Part shown: positions 40,859-48,320 of the stretch, in pieces
How the letters are laid out: every line of letters begins with the position of its first letter
Numbering within the stretch: position 1 is the stretch's first letter
NCBI GenBank assembly: GCA_035690865.1
Contig: DASSKE010000003.1
Span: 153,823-217,822 of the forward strand
Origin: CAMLQK01 sp035690865
GTDB taxonomy: Bacteria > Patescibacteriota > Saccharimonadia > Saccharimonadales > UBA4665
DNA: 64,000 nt
Direction: 5' to 3'
Made by a program: the position numbers and the translations under genes
Notes under the pieces: generated by a model
Seen by the model: only the letters and a program-made list of their open reading frames with translations
Told to the model about the DNA's origin: nothing
Databases searched by the model: none

Positions 40859-42715
40859 ATGCAAGAAGATAACCAATCACCAGAGCAGCAGTTACACGCA
40901 ATGCGTCATAGCTTGGCGCATATAATGGCAACGGCAATAACTCGCAAGTTTCCGCACGTAAAGCTGGGAGTGGGGCCCGTTGTGCAACACGGCTTTTATT
41001 ACGACATCGATCTAGGCAAGGCCGGCCTTTCGGAAGAAGACCTGCCGGCGATTGAGGCCGAGATGAAGAAGGTCATTGCCGAAGATCAGCCTTTTGAGCA
41101 GTTCTCGATGCCTATAGATGAAGCGATAGCCTGGGCCCAGCAAGCTGGCCAGACATATAAAGAAGAGCTGCTTAACGACTTAAAGCGATCGGGGACAACA
41201 AGCGCAAAAGACATTGACAGCGAAGAGCTTGGTGTGGCGACAGATGGTGACAGCCAGGTCGCAAACGTTTCGTTCTATCGAAACGGGGATTTTACTGACT
41301 TATGCCGTGGCCCTCATGTGGCATCTACTGGCAAGGTAGGCGCGTTTAAGCTTATGCGCGTTAGCGGTGCATATTGGCGCGGCAAAGACACTAATCCGCA
41401 GATGCAGCGTATCTATGGGGTTGCTTTTGCAACCGAGAAAGAGCTGCGCCAACACCTGGCTTTGCTCGAAGAAGCTAAAAAACGTGATCACCGTAAGTTG
41501 GGCCAGGAGCTTGATCTGTTTGTCTCTTCAGACTTGGTCGGCGCGGGCTTACCGCTGTTTACCCCCCGTGGCACCGTTCTTCGTGAAGAGCTAGCCCGTT
41601 TTTCAAATGAACTGCGCGAGCGTAATGGATTTCAAAAGGTTTTTACGCCACATATAACTAAACAAGAGCTGTACGAAAAGTCTGGCCACTGGGCTAAGTT
41701 TGGTGATGAGCTTTTTTTGGTAAAGAGCCAGGAGACCAGCGATAATTTTGTCATGAAGCCCATGAACTGCCCGCACCATACACAGATATTTGCTTCAAAA
41801 CCGCGTAGCTATCGTGACTTGCCAATTAGATACCTGGACACCACTACCGTGTACCGCGATGAGAAAACTGGTGAGTTGGGCGGCTTGAGCCGCGTTCGAG
41901 CTATTACGCAAGATGATAGTCATGCTTTTTGCCGCCGCGATCAGATTGAAGGTGAGATCAACGCATTACTTGCTGCTGCCCATGAGATGTATGAAACCCT
42001 TGGACTCCAACTGCAAGTTCGCCTTTCCTATCGTGATGATAGCGATGCCTATATTGGCAGTAAAGAGCTGTGGCAATCCGCCCAGAACCAATTAAAAGCA
42101 GCTGTCATGGCTAATAATCTCGACTATTTTGAGGAAGAAGGCGAAGCAGCCTTTTACGGTCCCAAGATAGATATGATGGCGAGTGATGCGCTTGGGCGTC
42201 AGTTCCAGGTTGCTACCGTTCAGCTCGACTTTGTAATGCCTCAGCGTTTTGAGCTTGAATATACCGATGAGCATGGCGTAAAACAGCCACCCGTTATGGT
42301 CCACTGTGCTTTGTTGGGTTCCATAGAGCGGTTCCTTAGTGTTTACATTGAGCACACCGCGGGTAAATTCCCGGTTTGGATCGCCCCTGAGCAGGTCAGG
42401 ATAATTACTGTCAATCAGGAGGATGTAACTACTCGTTTTGCCGGCAAGATTGCCCAGCAGGCTCGCGAACTTGGTCTGCGAGTGAGCATCGACAATGATA
42501 ACGAGTCTGTGGGAAAGAAGATTCGTGCCGCAGAGGTCATGAAAGTACCATACACACTAGTAATCGGCGAGAAAGAGATGCAAACAGGCGAGATAACGCC
42601 ACGTATCCGCAGAGATATGGTCGTCAACGAAACGCAGCAAAGCTATACCATTGACGAGCTGCTTAAAACAGTAGCGCATGAGGCCAAGTCGCGCGTTTCA
42701 AAGACATCTTTATAG
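40859..42715 (+). CDS. thrS: threonyl-tRNA synthetase lacking the TGS domain
   Basis: 618 residues. It starts directly in the second additional/editing domain (HAMRHSLAHIMATAITRKFP), so the N-terminal TGS domain of ~60 residues found in most bacterial ThrRS is absent. The editing-site HxxxH (RHSLAH) and NFYRNGDFTDLCRGPHV are intact, as are class II motif 2 (RYLDTTTVYRDEKTGELGGL, RVRAITQDDSHAF) and the zinc ligands Cys in MNCPHH, His in DDSHAF and His in MVHCALLGS. C-terminal anticodon-binding domain is present. AAGGAG ribosome site 5 bases before the ATG. Preceded by the T-box-like leader. Confidence 0.96.
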   Translation: MQEDNQSPEQQLHAMRHSLAHIMATAITRKFPHVKLGVGPVVQHGFYYDIDLGKAGLSEEDLPAIEAEMKKVIAEDQPFEQFSMPIDEAIAWAQQAGQTYKEELLNDLKRSGTTSAKDIDSEELGVATDGDSQVANVSFYRNGDFTDLCRGPHVASTGKVGAFKLMRVSGAYWRGKDTNPQMQRIYGVAFATEKELRQHLALLEEAKKRDHRKLGQELDLFVSSDLVGAGLPLFTPRGTVLREELARFSNELRERNGFQKVFTPHITKQELYEKSGHWAKFGDELFLVKSQETSDNFVMKPMNCPHHTQIFASKPRSYRDLPIRYLDTTTVYRDEKTGELGGLSRVRAITQDDSHAFCRRDQIEGEINALLAAAHEMYETLGLQLQVRLSYRDDSDAYIGSKELWQSAQNQLKAAVMANNLDYFEEEGEAAFYGPKIDMMASDALGRQFQVATVQLDFVMPQRFELEYTDEHGVKQPPVMVHCALLGSIERFLSVYIEHTAGKFPVWIAPEQVRIITVNQEDVTTRFAGKIAQQARELGLRVSIDNDNESVGKKIRAAEVMKVPYTLVIGEKEMQTGEITPRIRRDMVVNETQQSYTIDELLKTVAHEAKSRVSKTSL

Positions 42716-42725
42716 GAGGTAAAAG

Positions 42726-43058
42726 ATGTCACGTGTAGATGCCGACTTTGCTCAAAAAGTATATGATCTTGTCGCCCAAATACCCAAAGGTAGAGTAATG
42801 ACCTATGGCCAGCTTGCTGCGCTTTGTGGTGCTGCATGGGCCGCCTGGGAAGTAGGGCAGATTGCCAATAAAGGGCCAGAGGACTTGCCATGGCAACGGG
42901 TGGTTAACAAACAGGGCGGTTTGGCAAAGGGCTGGCCGCACGGCGGGATCAACGGACATAAGGCGGCACTCGAAGCCGAAGGTGTTGTAGTTGATGATGA
43001 CTATAAGATAAACGTTGGGGAGCTACTATGGCATCCAAATCAAACGTCGCTCCTTTAA
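42726..43058 (+). CDS. alkyltransferase-like protein (ATL), Cys replaced by Trp
   Basis: 110 residues corresponding to the C-terminal DNA-binding domain of O6-alkylguanine-DNA alkyltransferase. The active-site PCHR motif reads P-W-Q-R-V-V (55-60), so the acceptor cysteine is Trp56, as in ATL proteins that bind O6-alkylguanine and hand it to nucleotide-excision repair. The helix-turn-helix (GRVMTYGQLAALCGAA) is conserved. AGGAGG ribosome site. It overlaps miaA by 31 bases. Confidence 0.88.
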   Translation: MSRVDADFAQKVYDLVAQIPKGRVMTYGQLAALCGAAWAAWEVGQIANKGPEDLPWQRVVNKQGGLAKGWPHGGINGHKAALEAEGVVVDDDYKINVGELLWHPNQTSLL

Positions 43059-43909
43059 TAGCTATCGTTGGCGAAACCGCCTCTGGCAAGACGGCGCTCG
43101 CTATAAAGCTTGCCAAGCAATTCAATGGTGAGATCATCGCAGCCGACTCCCGCACTGTCTACAAGGGGTTAACGATTGGCACTGCTAAGCCTACACCGCA
43201 AGAGCGTGCTGGTATCAGGCATCACTTGCTGGATGTTGTTGCACCCAACGAATCTTTTACCGTGGCAGATTTTAAACGATTAGCCGAAGCTGCTATTACT
43301 GATATTACAAATCGTGGAAAGCTACCCATCTTGGTCGGAGGCACGGGCTTGTACGTGGATGCCGTATTATATGACTTTACATTCGCAGCCGCTCCAGACC
43401 CACAGCTACGCCAAGAACTTCAGACGCTGAGCGTTCCCGAGCTACAGAAGCTGATACAGGACCGCGGTATTGCAATGCCAGAGAATAAGCAGAACTCGCG
43501 TCATCTGATACGTACTATTGAACGCAACGGAGAGATGCCTAAGCGACGCGATCTCCGGCCGAATACCCTTATAATTGGCCTTTCTATAGAGAGAGAAGAG
43601 CTACGCCAAAAGATCAGTCAGCGCATAGATGAAATGATAAGTCATGGTCTTATAGACGAGACTCGTCGGGCTTGGCAAACCTATGGTGCCGTTCCTGCTT
43701 TACAGGCGCCGGCTTATAAAGCATTTGGCGCCTATCTGGACGGAAAATGTACACTTGAGGAAGCTAAAGTATTGTTCGCACGGAGTGACTTACAGCTTGC
43801 CAAGCGACAACGTACTTGGTTCAAGCGCAATAAAAGTATTCACTGGGTGCATAAACAGGCTGAGGCTGTAGATTTAGCAACAACATTTCTGAACAAATAC
43901 TACTTATAG
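43028..43909 (+). CDS. miaA: tRNA dimethylallyltransferase MiaA
   Basis: 293 residues. P-loop IVGETASGKTALAIKLA, DSRTVYKGLTIGTAKP, HHLLDVVAPNESFTVADF and PILVGGTGLYVDAVLYDF are the standard MiaA motifs. It adds a dimethylallyl group to A37 of tRNAs that read UNN codons. The start overlaps the ATL gene, so translation is probably coupled. A little shorter than the E. coli enzyme (316), as in many bacteria. Confidence 0.96.
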   Translation: MASKSNVAPLIAIVGETASGKTALAIKLAKQFNGEIIAADSRTVYKGLTIGTAKPTPQERAGIRHHLLDVVAPNESFTVADFKRLAEAAITDITNRGKLPILVGGTGLYVDAVLYDFTFAAAPDPQLRQELQTLSVPELQKLIQDRGIAMPENKQNSRHLIRTIERNGEMPKRRDLRPNTLIIGLSIEREELRQKISQRIDEMISHGLIDETRRAWQTYGAVPALQAPAYKAFGAYLDGKCTLEEAKVLFARSDLQLAKRQRTWFKRNKSIHWVHKQAEAVDLATTFLNKYYL

Positions 43910-43925
43910 TTTTTCCATCAGGTGG

Positions 43926-43931
43926 TACAAT
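43926..43931 (+). promoter_or_regulatory. -10 box for the winged-helix protein gene
   Basis: TACAAT in GGTGGTACAAT, 6 bases before the ATG at 43938; leaderless start. Confidence 0.6.
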
Positions 43932-43937
43932 AGAAGT

Positions 43938-44546
43938 ATGATTGAGCAATTGTTTGGATCAAAGACCCGTGTAAAGCTCTTGCAGCTTTTTTATAGTAAC
44001 CCCAATCGCTCGTTCTATGTCCGGGAGATAACCCGTAAAGTTGACGAGCAGATTAACTCAGTCCGTAGAGAGTTAGCAAATTTGCTCAATGTGGGCATCA
44101 TTGTGTCGGACACTACCAACAACCGTCTATACTACGAAGTAAATCAGAACTTTGAGTATTACCGCCCTCTAAAAGAGATATTTGGTGCCAGTTCTGCGAG
44201 CGGCAGGTCGACCAGTCCTGTTAGGGCAAAAGCCAAGGCGGCACCAGGCGCGCCTGATCACGATAAACTTAAGGGCATTGGCAATGTAGAGCTAGCACTG
44301 CTGACTGGTCAATTCACGAGAGATGAGTCAAGTGGTATAGATCTCTTGGTAGTTGGTGACGTTAACCAAAACGCATTGCAGAAATTTGTAACAGATATGG
44401 AAACGCAAGAGGGTAAGGAAATCCGATATGTGTGCATGCCCCCGAGCCAATTTGACTATCGACAGCAAATTAAAGACCGTTTTATTATAACGGTACTTGA
44501 GTCGAAGAAACAGGTACTCATTGATAAGAATAATATTCTGCAATAA
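43938..44546 (+). CDS. winged-helix protein with a MJ1547/nucleotidyltransferase-like C-terminal domain
   Basis: 202 residues. Residues 1-75 are a winged-helix domain (GSKTRVKLLQLFYSNPNRSF, YVREITRKVDEQINSVRREL). After a Gly/Ser/Ala/Lys linker (about 85-115), the C-terminal ~90 residues (SGIDLLVVGDVNQNALQKFV and YRQQIKDRFIITVLESKKQV) resemble a minimal nucleotidyltransferase-like domain fused to HTH in many CPR and archaeal proteins; the catalytic carboxylate pair is not clear. A DNA-binding regulator is likely. It is followed closely by the MBL-fold gene on the same strand. Confidence 0.75.
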   Translation: MIEQLFGSKTRVKLLQLFYSNPNRSFYVREITRKVDEQINSVRRELANLLNVGIIVSDTTNNRLYYEVNQNFEYYRPLKEIFGASSASGRSTSPVRAKAKAAPGAPDHDKLKGIGNVELALLTGQFTRDESSGIDLLVVGDVNQNALQKFVTDMETQEGKEIRYVCMPPSQFDYRQQIKDRFIITVLESKKQVLIDKNNILQ

Positions 44547-44568
44547 TCCGGAGATATAAGGAGAACAT

Positions 44569-45195
44569 ATGGACATACAATTTTACGGAGCAAACTGCAT
44601 AACATTTGCAACCAAGCAGGCACGGGTTGTCATCGATGATACATTAGCTGATATGGGTGCTAAGTCAGTATCTAAGCCAGGCGATATCGCACTCTTTACT
44701 GATGCGCATGGTCAATCAGGTAACTCGCCTAAGATTGTCATTGATGGCCCTGGGGAATACGAAGCTTCTGGTGTATCGATTTATGGTATTGCAGCACGCA
44801 GCCACATGGACGAAGCTGGTCAAAAGAACGCAACGATGTATAAGCTCGTTATCGACGACTTTAAGATCCTTGTTACGGGCCATATCTATCCGGAGCTTAC
44901 GGATAAGCAGCTTGAGGCTATAGGTATGATTGATGTAATGGTAGTGCCTATTGGTGGTAACGGCTATACACTCGACGGGGTAGGCGCCTTGAAGCTTGTT
45001 AAGAAGGTGGAGCCTAAGATGGTTATTCCTACTCACTACGATGATAGTTCGTTGTCATTCCCGATGGTACAGCAGCCGCTAGCAGACGCACTCAAAGGCT
45101 TGGCGATGGAGCCAAAAGAAACAGTTGCTAAGCTCAAGCTTAAGGCAGGTGACCTTAGCGATGTGACGCAGCTGGTTATCGTAGAGAAGTCGTAA
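44569..45195 (+). CDS. metallo-beta-lactamase-fold protein (UlaG-like), metal ligands lost
   Basis: 208 residues. AAGGAG ribosome site 8 bases before the ATG. The fold markers of the MBL/UlaG group are visible (MDIQFYGANCITFATKQARV, IVIDGPGEYEASGVSIYG, VVPIGGNGYTLDGVGALKLV, VIPTHYDDSSLSF). The usual HxHxDH stretch, however, reads FTDAHGQSGN (about 43-52), with one His of four, so a normal two-zinc centre is unlikely. It may be a non-enzymatic or differently acting relative. Convergent with rpmB across a shared terminator. Confidence 0.8.
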   Translation: MDIQFYGANCITFATKQARVVIDDTLADMGAKSVSKPGDIALFTDAHGQSGNSPKIVIDGPGEYEASGVSIYGIAARSHMDEAGQKNATMYKLVIDDFKILVTGHIYPELTDKQLEAIGMIDVMVVPIGGNGYTLDGVGALKLVKKVEPKMVIPTHYDDSSLSFPMVQQPLADALKGLAMEPKETVAKLKLKAGDLSDVTQLVIVEKS

Positions 45196-45211
45196 AGAAC
45201 TTCAGGTTACT

Positions 45212-45240
45212 AAAAAGCCCCTCGATACGAGGGGCTTTTT
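45212..45240. terminator. bidirectional terminator between the MBL-fold gene and rpmB
   Basis: AAAAAGCCCCTCG/CGAGGGGCTTTTT is a perfect 13-bp stem with a 3-base loop, with T-runs on both strands. Confidence 0.95.
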
Positions 45241-45258
45241 CGATAAACCAGCGCTAGA

Positions 45259-45492
45259 CTAGGCTTTTGCTTCAGCTTTCTCGGCTGTTGCAGGCTTGCC
45301 AGAAGCAATGATGCCCTTCTTCTTAAGGGTACGGATCGCTTGGGTGCTGACCTTGAGGCGAACTTTCTTACCATCAATGATCAGAGTCTTGGTTTGCAGG
45401 TTTGGATTCCAAACTTTTTTGGTGTGGCGCTGTGAGAAGCTCACGTTGCTACCAAACTGTTTGCCCTTACCTAAAATGTCACATTTACGCAT
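45259..45492 (-). CDS. rpmB: 50S ribosomal protein bL28
   Basis: 77 residues from the ATG at 45492 (MRKCDILGKGKQFGSNVSFS), which has a GAGGACA ribosome site and the family N-terminus; an 8-residue longer in-frame start is not supported. The bL28 core continues SQRHTKKVWNPNLQTKTL and KVRLKVSTQAIRTLKKKG. The C-terminal ~14 residues (Ala/Glu/Lys) are a lineage tail. Cys4 is present but the other zinc-ribbon Cys residues of bL28 are missing. Confidence 0.96.
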   Translation of the reverse strand: MRKCDILGKGKQFGSNVSFSQRHTKKVWNPNLQTKTLIIDGKKVRLKVSTQAIRTLKKKGIIASGKPATAEKAEAKA

Positions 45493-45584
45493 TATTTTGT
45501 CCTCTTCTGTATTCAAGGGTATATTTTATAGGTTTTTCTCTAAAACGTCAATATAGGAGTGTTCGTTTTATAGAGATACCTTGG

Positions 45585-45590
45585 TATACT
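45585..45590 (+). promoter_or_regulatory. -10 box of the site-2 protease gene
   Basis: TATACT, 6 bases before the ATG at 45597; the gene's transcript should be leaderless. Confidence 0.6.
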
Positions 45591-45596
45591 GGGTGT

Positions 45597-46226
45597 ATGT
45601 TTTCAAACATTCAGACCTCAGATATCATAACTATTCTTGCATCTTTGCTTGCTTCTCTTGTTATCCACGAAGCTATGCACGCCTATACGGCGCATAGGCT
45701 AGGGGATTACACGGCGCACGAAGAAGGGAGATTAACCCTTAACCCAGCTAAGCATCTCGACCTTTACACCTCTATATTGCTGCCAATGATGTTGCTCTTA
45801 CTACATCTGCCGCCGATATTTATTGCTAAACCGGTGCCATTCAATCCACACAATGTACGCTTTGAGGAGTTTGGTGTAGCACTTATTGGCTTGGCTGGCC
45901 CATTTACGAACCTGATCCTCGCTGTTCTAGGGTCTATCTTTCTGCATGTTGCGGGCATTGGTTTGGGCACCGATGCTGCCCACATGGTACTGATATTCAT
46001 GCAAGTCAACGTTGCACTATTTGTTTTCAATATGATTCCATTTCCACCGCTTGATGGGTCAAGATTACTCTATGCCTTTGCTCCAGACCCTGTGCGCAGG
46101 GTAATGGAAACAATCGAGGGTGCAGGTTTTATAGGTCTGATAGTCTTTATCCTCGTACTAATCCCACTTGTTGGCCCGATTATAGCAAATATTACCACAG
46201 GTATAATGCATCTCCTACTTCGTTAA
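45597..46226 (+). CDS. site-2 protease (M50 family) membrane metalloprotease
   Basis: 209 residues from the ATG at 45597, set by a -10 box 6 bases upstream. Zinc site HEAMH (H24-E25-x-x-H28) in the first membrane segment and the second ligand motif FPPLDGSR in a later one; about five membrane segments. It belongs to the short M50 branch without PDZ domain, which cleaves membrane-spanning regulators. No anti-sigma factor or other obvious substrate is encoded nearby. Confidence 0.92.
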   Translation: MFSNIQTSDIITILASLLASLVIHEAMHAYTAHRLGDYTAHEEGRLTLNPAKHLDLYTSILLPMMLLLLHLPPIFIAKPVPFNPHNVRFEEFGVALIGLAGPFTNLILAVLGSIFLHVAGIGLGTDAAHMVLIFMQVNVALFVFNMIPFPPLDGSRLLYAFAPDPVRRVMETIEGAGFIGLIVFILVLIPLVGPIIANITTGIMHLLLR

Positions 46227-46241
46227 TTGCTTTATCAGGGG

Positions 46242-46247
46242 TATAAT
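46242..46247 (+). promoter_or_regulatory. -10 box of the tRNA-Pro transcript
   Basis: TATAAT; a 17-base spacer upstream puts TTCGTT at the -35 position, a weak match. The transcript would carry a 140-base leader before tRNA-Pro. Confidence 0.55.
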
Positions 46248-46253
46248 GTCGTT

Positions 46254-46396
46254 GTGGGCTGGGTAGGTCAAAAATGATAATCTGTTATCTTTATGCAAAG
46301 GGAGTTCAACATCCGTAATGGCCGTGGCTGTTACATGCGAACACCCACCTGGTAATGCCAGGTTACTCATGCAGGCCTGTCCAGTCCTATAACTAT
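46254..46396 (+). ncRNA. structured leader or small RNA before tRNA-Pro
   Basis: No gene fits. GATAA-tctg-TTATC and ACCTGG-taatg-CCAGGT (46347-46363) are clear hairpins; GTGGG (46254-46258) can pair with CCCAC (46344-46348), which shares bases with the ACCTGG arm, so two exclusive folds exist. It does not match SRP RNA, tmRNA or a T-box by eye. It may be only the processed 5' leader of tRNA-Pro. Confidence 0.4.
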
Positions 46397-46473
46397 CGGG
46401 GTGTGGCGCAGTTGGCTAGCGCGTACGGCTGGGGGCCGTGAGGTCGCAGGTTCAAGTCCTGTCACCCCGACCA
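46397..46473 (+). tRNA. tRNA-Pro (anticodon GGG)
   Basis: Acceptor CGGGGTG/CACCCCG, the C1-G72 pair typical of bacterial tRNA-Pro, anticodon loop CTGGGGG in stem ACGG/CCGT, T arm GCAGG-TTCAAGT-CCTGT, discriminator A and encoded CCA. Confidence 0.97.
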
Positions 46474-46513
46474 AATTGTTTGCACAATAAAACAGAAAGT
46501 AACAAGCAAAATA

Positions 46514-47317
46514 ATGAAGACTCTTAAGTTTGAGCACAACCAAGCAATGTTGATTCGCCAGGGCCAAAAGACGGCTACCTGGCGTATTTTTGATGATAAA
46601 GACATACACGTTAATGACTCGATTGATCTTGTAGATAAAGTTGACCCACAAAATCCCGCGTCGTGGGTAAGCCTAGGACGTGCCCACGTCACAATGATTG
46701 TTGAGAAACGTCTTGGTGATATTAGGCCGGCTGACTTTGAGGGTCACGAGCAATTTGAGTCGACTGACCTAATGCTGGAGCACTACCAGAAGTATTACGG
46801 TCCTGATGTGATGCTAACAACGCCAATTAAAATGATCCATTTTGAACTAGAAGAAGCGCAGAAGAGAACACCTGCTAATGATGACATAAGAACAACGTTG
46901 CGAGAAATAAAGATGTACGCCGATGGAGGATCAAGGGGTAATCCAGGCCCATCTGCGAGCGGATATGTACTTCTTACAATGGACGACAAGGTTGTTGTGG
47001 AGAAAGGTATATATTTAGGAATTACAACAAACAACCAAGCCGAGTACCATTCTTTAAAGGCAGGACTTGAGGATGCTTTAAAAAGAGGAGCAAGTGTTGT
47101 GCATGTGTACATGGACAGCATGCTTGTTGTAAATCAGATGCGTGGTATCTTTAAGGTAAAGAATAGGGATCTTTGGCCGGTACATGTTGCAATTAAAGAG
47201 ATTGTTGCCTCCTTCAAAGAAGTGACTTTTACCCATGTGCCTCGTGAGTTGAACAAACTAGCTGATGCTCAGGTGAATGAAGCTCTTGATGCACACCTAG
47301 GCAAGAGTAAGAAGTAG
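46514..47317 (+). CDS. ASCH domain fused to ribonuclease HI
   Basis: 267 residues. Residues 1-115 are an ASCH-type RNA-binding domain (FEHNQAMLIRQGQKTATWRI, then DSIDLVDKVD and LGDIRPADFEGHEQF). Residues 130-262 are RNase HI with its catalytic acids in order: MYADGGSRGNPGPSASGYVL (Asp), TTNNQAEYHSLKAG (Glu), VYMDSMLVVNQM (Asp), and a final Asp in LNKLADAQVNEAL. RNase HI cuts RNA in RNA-DNA hybrids. The fusion of ASCH, a PUA-like base-recognition fold, to RNase H is unusual. It lies between tRNA-Pro and rnpB. Confidence 0.9.
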   Translation: MKTLKFEHNQAMLIRQGQKTATWRIFDDKDIHVNDSIDLVDKVDPQNPASWVSLGRAHVTMIVEKRLGDIRPADFEGHEQFESTDLMLEHYQKYYGPDVMLTTPIKMIHFELEEAQKRTPANDDIRTTLREIKMYADGGSRGNPGPSASGYVLLTMDDKVVVEKGIYLGITTNNQAEYHSLKAGLEDALKRGASVVHVYMDSMLVVNQMRGIFKVKNRDLWPVHVAIKEIVASFKEVTFTHVPRELNKLADAQVNEALDAHLGKSKK

Positions 47318-47342
47318 TTACGCTTAACTGCGCATCTTATGG

Positions 47343-47348
47343 TATAAT
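47343..47348 (+). promoter_or_regulatory. rnpB -10 box
   Basis: TATAAT in GGTATAATAG, about 7-8 bases before the RNA start near 47354-47356. Confidence 0.75.
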
Positions 47349-47353
47349 AGCAG

Positions 47354-47718
47354 GGTCAGATCATTTGCTGGTCGCTTGCAGTAAAATGTAAGAGGAAAGT
47401 CCGGGCAGTATAGGGGAAGGTAGTTGCTAACGGCAACCAGAGGAAACTCTAGGGAAAGTGCCACAGAAACAATACCGCAACAATTGTTCTTACGAGCAAT
47501 ATGCAAGGGTGAAAAGAGTGGGGTAAGAGCCCACATTTTATAACGGCGACGTTGTAAAAAGGTAAACCCTACCTGCTGCAAGGAGATGCTACCATACGGG
47601 CTATGGACCCGGGTACCCCTGCCGGTAGCATCATAAGAACCGCTTGATCCTCGGTGGCAACACCAGGACTAGATAGATGATCAGCCATGACAGAACCCGG
47701 CTTATCGGTGGTCTGACA
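47354..47718 (+). ncRNA. rnpB: RNase P RNA (M1 RNA)
   Basis: Catalytic RNA of RNase P, which matures the 5' ends of tRNAs. P1 is TCAGATC (47356-47362) with GGTCTGA (47710-47716). The conserved P4/J regions are GAGGAAAGTCCGGGC at about 47391 and ACAGAACCCGGCTTAT at about 47691. GGTAAACCC and the AGATAGATGATCAGCC region near the 3' end also match bacterial type A RNA. Promoter and terminator frame it. About 365 bases. Confidence 0.97.
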
Positions 47719-47751
47719 TAAAAATACCCGCTCATATGAACGGGTATTTTT
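47719..47751 (+). terminator. rnpB terminator
   Basis: AAAAATACCCG pairs with CGGGTATTTTT across a 10-base loop (CTCATATGAA), followed by T-rich sequence. It also lies just after rplT on the opposite strand. Confidence 0.92.
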
Positions 47752-47770
47752 AATGCAAAGAATTATCGAG

Positions 47771-48124
47771 CTATTTTGCAGCTTTGGCGGCAGTCTCTAC
47801 GACGGCCTTGAAGGCTTTAGGTTCGCTAATTGCTAATTCACTCAGAACCTTACGGTCAAGGCTAATGTTTGCAGCCTTGAGGCCAGCAATTAGCTTGCTG
47901 TAGGTGGTGCCATTCTCACGGGCGCCAGCATTAATGCGTGCGTTCCACAGTTGGCGGAAGGTGCGCTTGCGGTTGCGGCGATCGCGGTAGGCGAATTGCA
48001 GTGCCTTAGTAAGAGCTTGTTTACCACGCTTAATGCTTACGCGGTTAGAGTGGGTCATGCCTTTAGTTGCACGACGGATTTTTTGGTGCTTGCGGTGTGT
48101 AGCAACGCCTCGTTTAACACGCAT
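47771..48124 (-). CDS. rplT: 50S ribosomal protein bL20
   Basis: 117 residues, the usual length. MRVKRGVATHRKHQKIRRAT, QALTKALQFAYRDRRNRKR and FRQLWNARINAGARENG are the family motifs of this assembly-initiating 23S-binding protein. Third gene of infC-rpmI-rplT; in E. coli bL20 represses its own operon, but no matching leader was identified here. Confidence 0.97.
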   Translation of the reverse strand: MRVKRGVATHRKHQKIRRATKGMTHSNRVSIKRGKQALTKALQFAYRDRRNRKRTFRQLWNARINAGARENGTTYSKLIAGLKAANISLDRKVLSELAISEPKAFKAVVETAAKAAK

Positions 48125-48125
48125 G

Positions 48126-48320
48126 TTAGGCTCCTAGTCGTAGTTTTAAGGTTTTTGCGTTGGTGCTCCCCAGCGTCTGAAGACCAGCAAGCTTACGCTT
48201 GGTAGCTGCGCTCTTCTTCTGAAGGAAGTGGTTGCGGCCTGAGCGACGAACGCGTGCTTTGCCGTTCTTGGTAAAGCGCACGCGGTCTTTAGTGCCGCTA
48301 TGACTTTTTAACTTTGGCAT
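48126..48320 (-). CDS. rpmI: 50S ribosomal protein bL35
   Basis: 64 residues, standard: MPKLKSHSGTKDRVRFTKNG followed by RSGRNHFLQKKSAATKRKL. It overlaps the end of infC by 23 bases and is one base before rplT, the classic order infC-rpmI-rplT. Confidence 0.97.
   Translation of the reverse strand: MPKLKSHSGTKDRVRFTKNGKARVRRSGRNHFLQKKSAATKRKLAGLQTLGSTNAKTLKLRLGA

Noticed and set aside
46367..46651. Minus-strand open frame across tRNA-Pro
   Set aside because: It runs antisense through a certain tRNA and the ASCH domain coding region; typical spurious translation of a tRNA.
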